The notes beneath the pieces were generated by a model. It had not been told where the DNA came from. It saw only the letters and a list, made by a program, of their open reading frames with translations, and ran no database searches. DNA of 64,000 nucleotides from Cladophialophora immunda (Eukaryota; Ascomycota; Eurotiomycetes; Chaetothyriales; Herpotrichiellaceae), in assembly GCF_000835495.1 (NCBI RefSeq), contig NW_015622543.1, forward strand, positions 1,219,296 to 1,283,295, in the 5' to 3' direction. The position numbers were made by a program, and so were the translations under genes. Positions 31,716 through 42,923 of this stretch are shown piece by piece. The stretch's first letter is position 1. Every line of letters starts with the position of its first letter.

Positions 31716-32981
31716 GGTGATTTGATGATTTGGTGTCTCTGGTCCCCTTCCAATACTGCTTTTGTTGTGCCAACCGCAGTCCAACACTTAGATCGCGTAA
31801 GAGTAAACCAGCTGCTAGGTTAGAAACTCCGGTGTAGGGTCTTGTTGAGTATTGTCTTCCCAGAAGAGCTCAGATCTCCTGACACATCTATCGTTCACTT
31901 AACATCGAGGGAAGATGTCCTGCCGCATACTGTGAGTCGGATGTGGTTATGTAAAGGCAGTACTGGGGATAGCCCGGGAATGTCGGCAATCGATCCGACA
32001 AGGTTATGTGGAGCCGGTGGATGGACTACCAACTACAACTGGATCTCATGTTCGACGTCTTATTATGGGGATCCATCTCAGCAGTCATGACCTGTATTGA
32101 TGTGATATCTCCCCAGATCAGTGTACATGCCGTCTTCCACTCCCGGCATCAATAGAACATAACAATCCCAGACGTACTTGGGTGGCGAAATCTCTGAGAA
32201 CAAGTCATCACCCTCGAGAACGACAAGCCTCGAACTTCATCGACTAAATGAGGCTTGCTCCCAAGGCTCGGTCTCGTACGCGATCAGACGAGAACTTGCT
32301 CGACAGGCGCCGACCATGATTCCTTGAGGTTGCCCGCCACCGCTATATCACTATATGTCCCTGCGATTCGAGCGAGACAGATTCCAACGTTGTGAAAAGT
32401 GAATGGGCTAGATTTAATTACCCTGCACATTTTTACGAGGTCAACACCAATTGCGATGGAGCGTCGGGGGTTGTCCGCGATCAAGATTGAACATCGGAAT
32501 CAACACCGTCCTTGTTTCGTCCCAGATGGCACCCGTGGGTCACTATCCGGGTGCTGAGCTCACGCCCGTCAGCAAGGATCATATCGCAGACGGGAACCGA
32601 TCTTACCAATTTACCACCTTCAAATCGTCTGCGTTACGAAGGAGCCCAAATGATTGGCAAGGCCCCCGCAGCCCAAGCCTGATCCCAATCACCCCCGGGC
32701 CAGGCCTAGTGCTGAGGCCATTCGACTCCTTGCTATCTCGAGGTAATAGAGGGTCCTAGTACTGAGAGGCATGTACCACTGGAGAGGTTTGATACTTCCG
32801 TCTCAGAACATGACTTTTGTCGTAGTGTGAAGGACGAACGCTCATTTCCGAGGCTCATACTGGCAACCTCTGACGTGGAGGTGCCTAGTGACCTTTGAGC
32901 AGATCGCCGTTTGTCCTGAATAAGTAATGTATCCAGAGCGCCATCCTGGTCTCATTGTCCGTAGAGAAGATACAGCGTACA
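31716..32981. other. Intergenic region, promoter side of the decarboxylase
   Basis: 1.27 kb between the decarboxylase start and the stop of the regulator gene. No supported gene. An inverted repeat at 31981-32000 is listed separately. Confidence 0.55.
31981..32000. promoter_or_regulatory. TGTCGG-N8-CCGACA inverted repeat
   Basis: Perfect six-base arms at 31981-31986 and 31995-32000 (CGG-N8-CCG), about 265 bases upstream of the decarboxylase start. This fits an operator for a Zn2Cys6 dimer, perhaps the adjacent one. Binding is inference. Confidence 0.45.
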
Positions 32982-35573
32982 TCATCCCAAGCCGAACATA
33001 CCTTGGTTCATGTACTGAAAATCATCCGGCAAGTCGAACAGGCTTTCCAGTGTCGCATTCGGCCATGCGAAGCTGTTGTATATCGAAAAGTCTCTGGTGA
33101 ATTGTTCGGACGGGTTGAGAGGAGCATTGTTATTGTGCACGCCAATGCTATACTGGGTCATGCTGACGGCTGGATTTATGCCGCTTGACGGAACTACAAT
33201 CCCTTCGGGCTGCAAGGGATTGACGGTTCTCAGATTTGCGCTGAGGCTCATGTTTGCACGGTCGGCTTGCAGCGCTCTTGCATTCGTCGCGTCCGATGAT
33301 GGCATGGATGAATTTGCTGGAGATCCCAACACGATCATAGGGCTCTCGTCATTGTTGTTCCAGACACGCAAGTGTTGATCTCTTGCTTCGTACAGATGGG
33401 TGATCAAGTCGTGCATTTTGCCAGATGCAACTGCCCACGGCTCCATCTCTTTCATCAAACGCAGCGTGGTTTGAACTTGCCTATGGCATTCATCCCGAAT
33501 TTGTCGGACCTGGTCTTTGACGCTCCCGGTATGTCTGAACCCCAAATGGTGAGCAGGGTCGGCCTGTGAAGCTTGGTCGTTGACATCCTCGCGAAATACG
33601 TACAAACTGAGAAGTGGAACCATACAGATTTGCAACAAGTACCAAGTCGACGGCCAGGCAATATATTGGTTTGGGAGTTCCGACGACCTAGTCTTCACGG
33701 AATCGATGGTTTCTCCAGATAGGGTTAGACACTTTCGGACGCACAATCGCTGATCAGATGTAAGCCCGCCAAAAGGGATTCTGTGGAGGACGGCCTCCAT
33801 TAGGCTTGGTCGATACAACAACATCCTGAGATTGAGATATCGCCACCTGATAGTTAGACATGGCTGTACAAAACGTCTCGAGTCGGACGAGTCCGATACA
33901 GCAGAGATGCCCATTCCCACCAGTTTGTGGAAGTAGGAAGGTAAAGCTTCGTACCAATCGACGAGGTGTGCGTCAAGGCTGAGTAATTCGGAAAAGGGCA
34001 CTGTGTTTGATGTCATCAACCGGCTTTGGATCTCTGTCATGATACGCGAGAAGCCAATGGTAATGACCAAGGTAGAGGAAGGAGATGGGCCTTCTTCAGT
34101 ATCACTCATCTGTCGGTTATTGAGTCAATCAGTACGTGTGACAAGTGATGACCAATTTTGGAAAAGACTCCCTTTGAAGGAGAGCCAAGTACTTACATCT
34201 TGCGCGATCTCTTGGGGATATTTGACTTCGCTTTCAAATATTTTGGTGTCCAATGTGCGACCTAGTGTGACAGCTTCGGCCGCATCCAAGACGACAAGGT
34301 TCCACCAGATCTTCCGCCTCAGTTCTTGATTCTCAACAGATTGGTTGCTGCTGGGCTGCTCTTTGTGGAGACCCAGGGCGTACGCCATGCGAAACGCTGC
34401 TCCGAGAAGCGCAGACGCAAGATTTGGTCGATTGCGGTAATGATTATACCAACCAGCCATGAGAATCAAAGCCTGCAGTGTTTCGAGATTTTTGTTTCCA
34501 AGGCCTTCTATGTCTAAATGTGATTTCGCAGCATGATAATAGCTGAGGTGTTCTCTAGAGTCGGTTCTCGTGCTACCAATGGAGCCCAGTGCGAGCACCA
34601 TGTTGAAAAGACAAAGCCATGGAGGGTCGTTCCGCGTCCCAGCAGAGGCAGCCTTCCGAAATTCAGCCTGATCAAGAATTGGAGTGGCCGGGTTGATCCA
34701 ATGGAAATAGGCATCGATTAAAGCTCCAATTCTCTCAGTCATTTGCAAGGATGGCGGTGTCTTATGGCTGACCTCGGGAGACCGATACGACGCACTTCGT
34801 TGACTGGTTGCCGGACTTTGGGTGGGTTGTTGCTGGCCTACCGACTCTGGTGCAATCCTGAGTATCGTGCGGAACATTTGCATTGTCGAGGATGGGCCGA
34901 CGTAGGATGAAGGCTGGATGGATGTTGCAGAGAGGGCGTTCACGTCATCACCACCTTCAGAAGGTGCATCGTCCTGTTGCTGGGGCTCTAGGCCACCACT
35001 GGTAATCATGTCATCTGGGTCTATTAGGTCGTCGCGGCCATCTTGTGACCTGGCCTCGGCAGGTGTTAGGCTATTGATGTTAAGACCGCCTCGATTGGGT
35101 GTCTCCTGGGATATCGTCTCGAATGAAAAGCCAATTCGCTGGAGTAATTCTTCGCGAGAAAGACCACTGAGAGTGTCAACTGACGGAGACGGGAACAGCT
35201 TTGCTAGAATGTCGGTCGTGGTCTCCAGGCGTTGGCGAACGGACTCGAAGTTCCTTGTTTCAGTTACTCGAACTGTACAGTGCGCATGATGAGTGCTTCA
35301 GCTGGAAACTCACTTTCGACTGAGAACAAGTGCGGGTCGCGAGAAGGTATAGATGCATCTCTCAGGCTGCTTATACCATCGACAAGAATAACATGGGTGC
35401 GTGCCGTCACACTTGGTTTTCCGTCGCTTGCATTCTGCACAAGCTGTTTTGATTCGAGCATCTCTAGCCCCAGACTGGTGCGCAAGCGTCCTGGGAGCCG
35501 TGCGCGTCTCGATAAGCGCGAACTCATGCTGAGTTGGGGGTTGATTTGTTGTCATCATGACAGCTCGACTCAT
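32982..35573 (-). CDS. Zn2Cys6 transcription factor
   Basis: Fungal zinc-cluster regulator. Exons 35573-35314, 35253-34197 and 34109-32982 give about 814 residues. The DNA-binding cluster near residues 45-73 has six cysteines spaced C-x2-C-x6-C-x5-C-x2-C-x8-C, with basic residues KRRKTK. The fungal-specific middle homology region follows at about 290-560 (DAYFHWINPATPILDQAEF, LGLHKEQ, ELRRKIWWNLVVLD). A Ser/Asn-rich C-terminal tail may activate transcription. The second in-frame ATG at 35558 is an alternative start. Intron 1 ends in AAG. It lies between the decarboxylase gene and a divergent transporter gene, and probably controls one or both (inference). Confidence 0.9.
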
Positions 35574-36026
35574 AAGAATATTCTGGATTGACAGCGACGA
35601 CAGACCCCAACGGCGGCGGCTTTCGGGAACATGGCTGGGATTGCGAAAACGAACTCACTCTCTTTCGAGGATTTCGCTACATTTGGATTGCTGTGACAGG
35701 CGCCAGACTTGCAATTGCCTAGACGGACTGTCTGATGTGACGACTGAATCCAGCGTGAGCAGATAGTTTATCACGATTGTGGGAGGTGGAAGTGGGAAAA
35801 GAGTGGATGTTGCGCGCAGCTGGCTGATAGAAGGACTGATTAGGATTAGCTTAATCATGTGACTACCAATCTAGCCGGTAATGGGAAGGTGCTTGGGTCC
35901 AATCCTTATCCGGCTTATCAATAAGAGAATCCCCGCACTGCGAACCTTGTCCTCGGCAGCAACTTGTACTGGCAAGACTGGGTCAGCAACTGCCCCTAAT
36001 AACATAGCTGATCCTCCTGATGATCT

Positions 36027-36041
36027 CCGGTCACTCACCGG
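36027..36041. promoter_or_regulatory. CCGGT-N5-ACCGG inverted repeat
   Basis: Perfect five-base arms around five bases (CGG-N7-CCG), in the divergent promoter of the zinc-cluster factor and the transporter. Possible autoregulatory site. Confidence 0.35.
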
Positions 36042-36272
36042 GACACTTGGGAAATTACCCAACAAATAGGTTCTTACTTTTGGCTCTTCAACCAAAAGTT
36101 CCTGTCTTGAGAGTCTCTAGAACGGCAGACGACCCCTCACACACGGTCCACTTTCCATCTACCTATCCAATTAACCCAATTACCATGACTACCTCTCGAA
36201 GAACCTCCGCGTGGTCACGAGCCGCAAAATCCGGGGAAATGGTCGAGCGATAGTCACTGATCCAGACTGTTG

Positions 36273-36319
36273 AGGACACGGAGGTCGCATTCCGGTGGGA
36301 GGCCGTGGATCCGTGTCCT
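36273..36319. promoter_or_regulatory. 10-base inverted repeat AGGACACGGA / TCCGTGTCCT
   Basis: Arms at 36273-36282 and 36310-36319 are perfect complements separated by 27 bases. Each contains a CGG/CCG triplet, and more CGG/CCG triplets lie between them. It lies about 305 bases upstream of the transporter start. A pair of half-sites or a hairpin are both possible. Confidence 0.45.
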
Positions 36320-36624
36320 TATCAGGCGGGTTGCAGGCATGGCAAGGACATTTGCCTCCAACATGCCGTAGCACCCTTTCCACTTCTATACTATCGAACA
36401 GCTTCAGATAAGTGAATTGCTACCGTTACCCCGGTGGCGAGCTCTTATCTTGATGTTTCGAGCCAATATCAAAAGATAGACGGGTTCACCGTCCCATTGC
36501 CCGAAGACAAGACTGCTGCCATTCCCACCTTTAATTGAGGCCAGTTGTTCGGCGATTTCTTCGAGCAAACGCAGACTTCCAGGGTGCTCTTCCATCAGCA
36601 ACGCATCTGGCCCTAAGCTCCATC

Positions 36625-38306
36625 ATGTCTTCAAGCAAAGATGACTCCAAGGGTGAAGTCACCAACGTCAAGGAGGAACACCATGCCGAACTGTTGGAGC
36701 AGTCGAAGATCGCCACTCATATGGAGCACTCATTGGGAGTCATCGAAGCTGTCAAACTCTACCCCATGGCGGTCTTCTGGGCGTCGCTATTTGCCTGGTC
36801 CTTGGTAAGTGCCGCAAATCTCACAAGTCCGTCTACCTGTTTCGACAGAGCTACGGAACCAAAGAGCAGCATGCTGAGAAGAAGGAACAGGTCATGGTCG
36901 GCTATGATTCAGGGTTAATTTACAGCTTCTACGCCCTACCAGCGTTTGTCAAAAAATACGGCACAAACTATGGGGGCGACATCGGCTACGAGGTGTCGGC
37001 GAAATGGCAGAACGTCCTCGGCATGGGAACGCCCGTGGGTCAGTTCCTTGGAGCCTTCACTGCTTCGTGGCCGATGGAGAGATGGGGGCGAAAGAAGGTC
37101 TTCTGGGGATCCCTCTTCTTCAGTACTGCTTTCATCTTTCTCCAGATGTTTGCCAACAACATCCACACACTTGCGGCGGGAGAATTCCTTGCGGGTATCC
37201 TTTATGGCACCTACGTCGTTCTGGCACCGACATATGCCTCTGAAGTGTGCCCTTTGGCTCTCCGCGGTATCCTGAATGCCGGAATGAACCTTGCTTATGT
37301 TATTGGACAATTTGTCGCGTCTGGAGTTGGCAAAGGATTCTCTGAAAGGACTGATCAGTGGGCATACCGCATCCCTTTCGCCATTCAGTGGATTTGGATC
37401 CCTATTCTTGCTGGCGGCCTCTTCTTTGCACCTGAGAGTCCTTGGTGGCTTGTGCGTAAAGGCCGAGTCGATGAGGCCGAGCAGGCATTGAGAAGACTTG
37501 CTAGAGAGTCACCCAAAGTCGATATCAAAGCGACGCTTGCAAACATCGAGGCGACTACGATGCACGAGACCGAAGTGGAAAAGGACACAACCTTCCTCGA
37601 GTGCTTCCGGGCCTCAAGTCGCGCTCGCACCGAAGTCGCCATTATGGTCCAAATCTTCCAAGTCATCACTGGCATTTCCCTGATTGGATATGCAGTCTAC
37701 TTCTTCACACTGGCCGGCCTGCCCACCAGTGCTTCTTTCGACATGGGCGTCGGCAACACCGCCATCGGGTTTGTGGCCACTTGCTGCTCGTGGGTCTTCA
37801 TGTCCTTCTTCGGCAGACGGACCATCTACATGTATGGTGTGGGGATGATGGCCGTCTCCCTCTTCATCATCGGCATTCTCGACTGCGTCCCTAATTACAC
37901 CTCGCGGAAGGGTCTGGCCTGGGCACAGGCTGCTCTGCTCGACATCCTGACATTCCTGTTCCAAGGCACAGTCGGACCCATCAACTTTGTCATCTTTGCC
38001 GAGATCGGTGCAACGCGTCTCCGGTCGCAGACTGTTGCTCTGGCCACGAGCAGTGGCTCCATCGCCCAGATCATCATGACCGTCGTGGTTCCGTACATGC
38101 TCAATGCGTCCTCGGGCAATTGGAGGGGTAAGACCGGGTTCTTCTTTGGCGGGCTCAGCACCATTGCCACCGTCTGGTGTTTCTTCCGCCTGCCCGAGAC
38201 GAAGGGGCGCACGTACGAGGAACTCGACTACATGTTTGAGGCGGGCATTCCGGCGAGAAAGTTCAAGGACTTCAAGATCTCGGAGGCGCGAGAGGTGGAA
38301 GTTTGA
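36625..38306 (+). CDS. MFS transporter, sugar-porter family (alpha-glucoside/hexose type)
   Basis: Twelve-helix plasma-membrane carrier. Exons 36625-36804 and 36891-38306 give 531 residues. Motifs: VMVGYDSGLI in TM1, ERWGRKKVFWG in the first cytoplasmic loop, APESPWWLVRKGR, and RLPETKGRTYEELDYMFE. The start at 36625 (MSSSKDD) is the ATG that gives the usual 45-residue cytoplasmic N-terminus. A second AG 42 bases before the chosen acceptor is also in frame. Using it would insert 14 polar residues into TM1, so I reject it as the main product. The motifs fit maltose/alpha-glucoside permeases best. Its divergence from a zinc-cluster gene beside a hydroxybenzoate-type decarboxylase leaves an aromatic acid possible. 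Confidence 0.87.
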
Positions 38307-38757
38307 GAGCCCCATCGACGGACATATGCGTGTGCCCTGGCGCCGCAGTCGATGCCATGTCAATGTCTGGAGCTAGATGGCCCGGTAACCATGTTGAGAT
38401 TCGTCCTGTCTATGTAATGCGATTCAAGACCGTAGCGTACGGGCAGGCGCCGGAACCATAATCTATACAATATGAGCAACTGCCTCGAGTATCATAACCT
38501 TCCCATCGATCCATCTATCCCTCTTGCCCACCACGTCGCGCATTAAGACCTTGCGTCTAGCTCTGACACCTTTCTTAAGCGACTTTCTATTCTTCCGCCT
38601 CATAAACACAACAGCCTTTCGACCGTCTTACCCGACTGTACCAACTCAGCAACAGAAGCACAATCTACTTCCCAAAACCCCAACCCCAACTGTCCCAGCA
38701 TCACTCTGCCCTCCTGCTCTAATTTTCATGTAGAGGGCGAGAACGCGCGTCGTCGTT
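38307..38757. other. Convergent intergenic region
   Basis: 451 bases between two converging genes. Nothing recognised. Confidence 0.5.
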
Positions 38758-39177
38758 TCAAAACTCCCCCCTCCGAAAATCCACCACCATGACCTCCTCG
38801 ACCACGCCCGTCAACACCTCGACCCCGAACCCGCGATGTACGGGGTCCTCGTGGACGTACCAGTCGCGGTCGGCCCGGGAGGCGAACTCGAGGACGAAGA
38901 CGGCGTGGAACCCCCTGTGCAGGTCCTCGACGCTGACGTCCCGCCCGCCCGTGAAGGAGCGGATGTAGGGCTTGCGCGTTTGCGGCGAGAGGCACCGCGC
39001 CTGCAGCGCGAGGAACTGGTGCGCGATGTCGGCGCGCGTCGGGGGCGGGATGTGCGCGAAGAAGCGGAAGTGGACGACGTGGAAGATCGATTGCGCAGAG
39101 CAACTGCTGTTGCTGCTACTGCTGGTAGTGCTGCTGTCGTCGATGATTGTGTCGGGCTCGGGGGTGATGGACCCCAT
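38758..39177 (-). CDS. Dabb-domain (stress-responsive A/B barrel) protein
   Basis: A single exon of 139 codons. After a Ser/Asp-rich lead of 28 residues, one Dabb domain follows. It shows FHVVHFRFF as the first strand, CLSPQTRKPYIRSFTGGRDVS in the middle, and GFHAVFVLEFASRADRDWYVHEDPVH as the conserved end. The family forms dimeric ferredoxin-like barrels. Some members are polyketide or olivetolic-acid cyclases, while many fungal ones are uncharacterised; no catalytic role can be read here. The run of serines is encoded by a short AGC/AGT triplet tract. GC-rich codon use produces a long meaningless ORF on the opposite strand. Confidence 0.8.
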   Translation of the reverse strand: MGSITPEPDTIIDDSSTTSSSSNSSCSAQSIFHVVHFRFFAHIPPPTRADIAHQFLALQARCLSPQTRKPYIRSFTGGRDVSVEDLHRGFHAVFVLEFASRADRDWYVHEDPVHRGFGVEVLTGVVEEVMVVDFRRGEF

Positions 39178-40008
39178 TTCTTGATTGCTCCTGCTGGTGG
39201 CCCACTAGCTTCGTTGTTGGTGTCTTCGTTGATGGTCACTCGGTGGTGGTATTGTCGTTGGTTGTTACAAGCCACTGGTGTCAGGCGTCGAGAAGCGCAC
39301 CCCCAGGGGACTATTTCCTCAGCGCGGATGATGGTATATGCCGTTCCCTTTGAGGGCTTGAGATAGTACGCATGTATGTATGACTTACTGTACCGGCCGA
39401 GGCAGCCACTCGCATATACGAAGGACCTATACCCAAGTACGTGTCGTGTAGTAGACGTACATACCTGTAAAACAGCCCCGTGCGGACACACCAGGGCCGA
39501 ACGCGGGCGACGGATGGAGCCTTGCATACGGCATAGTGCAACTTAAGCCAGTTGTTCACTCGACTAGATTTCTCAGGTCATTCACATCCCCTTTCAGGTT
39601 CAGAAGTTGAAACGTGCCTCATTTTCGCGCCGTGCACGGGTAAAAAGTGCGTTCTTCTCCGCAGGGCCCGTGGTCGATCCCGGCAGAGAGGAGAGGCACG
39701 GATGGAACTGGTCCTTCTGCCGTTACATATGGAGACAGCGATAAGTCAACGTAGTATTCGCTTGGGTGCTTCAGAAGTGGATACCGTGGGTTAATCAGCT
39801 GGTTGAAGGTTCAAAGGGTAGCCACTTCGTGAGTGCAATGCGAATATTCAGATCTGGATTTGAATTACATCCTTCATACTCTAGAGCCGGAATTGAGGGT
39901 GGCTGGATAGAATGACTAATTGCATACTACTGGATACTACTACCTTCAGCCTCTCCACTCTGCTTTCTGCTCTTTCGAAGTGTTAGAGAAGAGATTCCGG
40001 CCTCGCTC
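39178..40008. other. Intergenic region upstream of the Dabb gene
   Basis: 831 bases with no supported gene; mostly promoter side of the Dabb gene and 3' flank of the glycoside-hydrolase-like gene. Confidence 0.5.
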
Positions 40009-41182
40009 CTAGCACTTCTGCGGTCTCCAATTCGGTATCGCGTACGAGTTGTTCGGGGTGACCATGTTGAAGGTCCCTTCCCATTTCCAAGCGTGCAGGA
40101 ACCAGCCCACATTGTTCTTCTTGAAGAACTGGCAGTTGGCGTCGTACGTCTTCCAGAACGTCGTGTACTGCGGAGTGCCAATGTCTTTGCTGCCCTGATG
40201 CAGAACGTTGAGCTCCCAAGCCCATTGCGTCTGAATAAAAGTCAAAGTAAGCCCAGTATCAACTCCGAAAAGGGGGCGAAATTATGTCTCACCTCAGAGA
40301 TGACGAGGGGAACAGGCGTGTAGTTCTTGTACCAGTGCACCTGGTCACTGATATAGTCCCACGATCCAGATATGTTGTATCCGTGATAGTACGGCATGAT
40401 GTGGGCGTGGACAAAGTCGCTTTGCGGAAGTATCTGCTTCCCAGTAGGGCCGAGGCCCGGCGCTTGGCCTGCTGTGTAATTACTACACATGATCCCAGGA
40501 CGGTCCCAGTCTTCGCTGATGCCGACTGGAATGCCATAAGGCTTTACCGCCGCCTTGAAGTCAATGAGGTCGTTGATGAAGTTGTCGCCATCATCTTGGT
40601 CGCCAATTGGTTCCGTGCCGAATTCAATACTGTGAAACACGTAGGGTGCAATGTCCTTGTAAGTGCTGTTGGAGAGGATCTCGATGATGGAGGCAGCAAT
40701 CTTCTGCCAGTATTCAAGCTGTGAACAAGGTTAAGCGGATAGCTGGCTGTACGTAGGAGCTTCAAACTTACCGGATCGCCGTTCAGAGGCCAGGCGACTT
40801 GAGCCACAACTCCCATATCATTGGCGACAGCAGCTTTAATCAGATTCTCCCAAATGTAGGTAGTGTAGCAATATGGCAGGTAGACTCTGATCAAGCTTGC
40901 ACCAAAGTCATGCTTCTGGCGTTGCAAGTCGGCATTGATGCGGTCGAAGCTGTCATCGTAGCACTCTCCTTCCATTGGATAGGAGAAGCCAAGGAAGCCA
41001 TATGTCATGGACTGAGGGCACCACCATTCCTTCCTAGTCATGTTGGGTGCTTGAAGTAAACCATTGAACGAGGCACTTCCGAAAGGGAAACAGTTCGCAT
41101 TCTGCCCTCGAACTGACGACGCAGTGGGAAGACCCCAGACGCTGCTGGCAAGGAAAGCAATGGATATCACGGCAGCACGCAT
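40009..41182 (-). CDS. Secreted glycoside-hydrolase-like protein (GH17-like, clan A)
   Basis: Exons 41182-40772, 40718-40293 and 40230-40009 give 352 residues. A signal peptide is clear: MRAAVISIAFLASSVWG followed by LPTASS. The fold resembles fungal GH17-like proteins, with YGFLGFSYP, FGASLIRVYLPYC, DMGVVAQVAWPLNGDP, SIEFGTEPIG (candidate acid/base Glu), GISEDWDRPG and VISETQWAWE (candidate nucleophile Glu, created by the intron 2 join). Several Asn-x-Ser/Thr sites fit secretion. The likely role is beta-glucan hydrolysis or remodelling at the cell wall, by analogy with GH17. Since I assign the family from motif memory, the exact family number is less sure than the secreted barrel hydrolase assignment. 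Confidence 0.72.
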
Positions 41183-41915
41183 TCTGTTGAATTTTGAGAG
41201 ACCTACTTTGCGATGTTCTTTGGACCAGCGATGGGCGGATATAGGTATCTTGTACTGGCAGACCGCTTCACCTTACGGCTTGTACTTCGCGATCCATAGC
41301 CCTCGCGTGTACGGAAGTTCGTCAGGAACACACTTGCATTCAAACGTGCCATTGTCCCTCTCCTACTTGAGCTTGATACCGGAAGATGTACCAGTATAGC
41401 TATCGACAGTTGCACGAGACCCGGAAAATCATTGCTGTTCTGGGTTTAACGAGTGGGCGTCTTGGTTTACCGGGGTTGATGCCGTGAGTAAGGGACGGAG
41501 AAGATGGAGATACAAACGAAGATGGAAAATAGACATTTTGGTATCCGGGAGATGATGTCGAAGTTCCGTCCACGTGATGCGGAATGATGTTGGAGTTTCC
41601 TATTGGCTACAGCCACAAGGCTGATCGGAAGCCTTGTACGGCGCTTGCATTAGGGAATCTGCAGCCTGGGCAACATGTAGAGGAAGAGTCAATGCACGTC
41701 TAACATTATTGATGGCTCAGTTGCAGACTGCTTTGTACTCTATTACATGATTCGGACTGGTAATAGTCGGCCTGGTAGTCGTCTCTGACCGCAAAGAGGC
41801 GGAATATGCAATGACCCTCCTGAGCAGGTAGCTGGACAGATGCTGGATTGAACACGGCATTCCCACCGCCTTAACTGAAGTCCCTGTATCAGACAACCTC
41901 CCCCCGGTTGTGCAA
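41183..41915. other. Intergenic region upstream of the GH17-like gene
   Basis: 733 bases, promoter side of the secreted hydrolase gene. No supported feature. Confidence 0.5.
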
Positions 41916-42923
41916 CTAGAAGATTTCTCCTTCGTACGTCATCTTCTCGACATCACTAAAATCATGCGCATCCCGCAGCTTCTCGTACTCATCAGGCGGC
42001 AGGTCAACCATCAAAGGCGTGATCCCTTGTCCCTTGGTGCCATGGATGATCCGCTCGTACACGCCTGTCCCTGAAGGAACTCTGAACTTGGCCGTCCCGT
42101 GCCACCAGCTGGCAGAGAAACCCAAGGCAATCATAAATCGCATGTCGTCGGACTTGTTGCACACTCCTGCATGCCATAGTCTCATGTCGCGAAACAGGAT
42201 CGAACCTTTCTTCACTGTAGGTTGAACACCAGGCAGCGTCTTTTGTCTTTCGGCAACGTATTCATCTGTGATGTGAGTTTCCCCTTTCGGACCGGGCGGC
42301 GTCTGGGCCTCGGTGTTAAAATGATGTGTCCCAAGCCAAATCTCGGTCGAGCCATTGGCCGGGCTGGCGTCGCAGGTGTAGACATTAGCCACTACGTAGA
42401 ACGGTGCTGGTGGATGATTGCACATGGCGTCGGAATGGACAGGTTGCCGCTTGACGCCGTGAGGTAAGGCGTTGTTGCCGCTGATCATGTTCCATGTGGC
42501 GTTCGGTCCTAGGTAAAGATTCACGGCATGAAAGAGCAGCTTGTTCAGATAGACGTCGTTGAAGAAGTATTTTGATGGCGTCAATGGAGGACCTTGTTGA
42601 ATGTTCTCGGCACCAAAGTTCTTGTACAGGTTCTCCTTGCTGAGCTCCTTCTTCGTGTCGTCAACCATGAATTCGTTAATGACATCGAGGTGGTCTGGGT
42701 TGATGATGTCTTTGAGAATGACCACACCATCTCGATGCATTCCAGAGAGGAACAACTTGATATTGGCGTCATTGAACTGCCCAGCAGCCTTTTCCTCTGG
42801 TGAAGGCGTGACTTCAACGGGAGTATTGAGATGCTTGGCGGGCAATTCTGGCATATACTCGTTCTGCGAGGCCATTTTGCCATGTTTGGGCTCGATCGTC
42901 CCATTTGTTCCGTTAGGCGACAT
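41916..42923 (-). CDS. Phytanoyl-CoA dioxygenase (PhyH) family protein
   Basis: Fe(II)/2-oxoglutarate-dependent oxygenase, 335 codons in one exon. The iron-binding facial triad is visible: His163 and Asp165 in RQPVHSDAM, and His251 in MRLWHAGVCN. Arg262 in DDMRFMI is a candidate 2-oxoglutarate ligand. Strands NGSTEIWLGTHHF and KKGSILFRDMRLWH are typical of the jelly-roll core. Fungal members hydroxylate secondary metabolites as often as lipids, so the substrate is open. There is no peroxisomal targeting signal at the C-terminus (ends GEIF). A second ATG at residue 17 is an alternative start. It is divergent from the acyltransferase gene at 44086. Confidence 0.85.
   Translation of the reverse strand: MSPNGTNGTIEPKHGKMASQNEYMPELPAKHLNTPVEVTPSPEEKAAGQFNDANIKLFLSGMHRDGVVILKDIINPDHLDVINEFMVDDTKKELSKENLYKNFGAENIQQGPPLTPSKYFFNDVYLNKLLFHAVNLYLGPNATWNMISGNNALPHGVKRQPVHSDAMCNHPPAPFYVVANVYTCDASPANGSTEIWLGTHHFNTEAQTPPGPKGETHITDEYVAERQKTLPGVQPTVKKGSILFRDMRLWHAGVCNKSDDMRFMIALGFSASWWHGTAKFRVPSGTGVYERIIHGTKGQGITPLMVDLPPDEYEKLRDAHDFSDVEKMTYEGEIF

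Larger units (their letters stand above)
35574..36624. promoter_or_regulatory. Divergent promoter region between the Zn2Cys6 factor and transporter genes
   Basis: 1.05 kb between two divergent start codons. No supported gene. It carries a 15-base interrupted palindrome (36027) and a 10-base inverted repeat (36273/36310) with CGGA/TCCG ends, both listed separately. Confidence 0.5.

Noticed and set aside
36847..36890. Upstream AG acceptor (36848) as the main splice site of the transporter
   Set aside because: It would place 14 charged or polar residues in the middle of TM1; the downstream acceptor gives a continuous helix.
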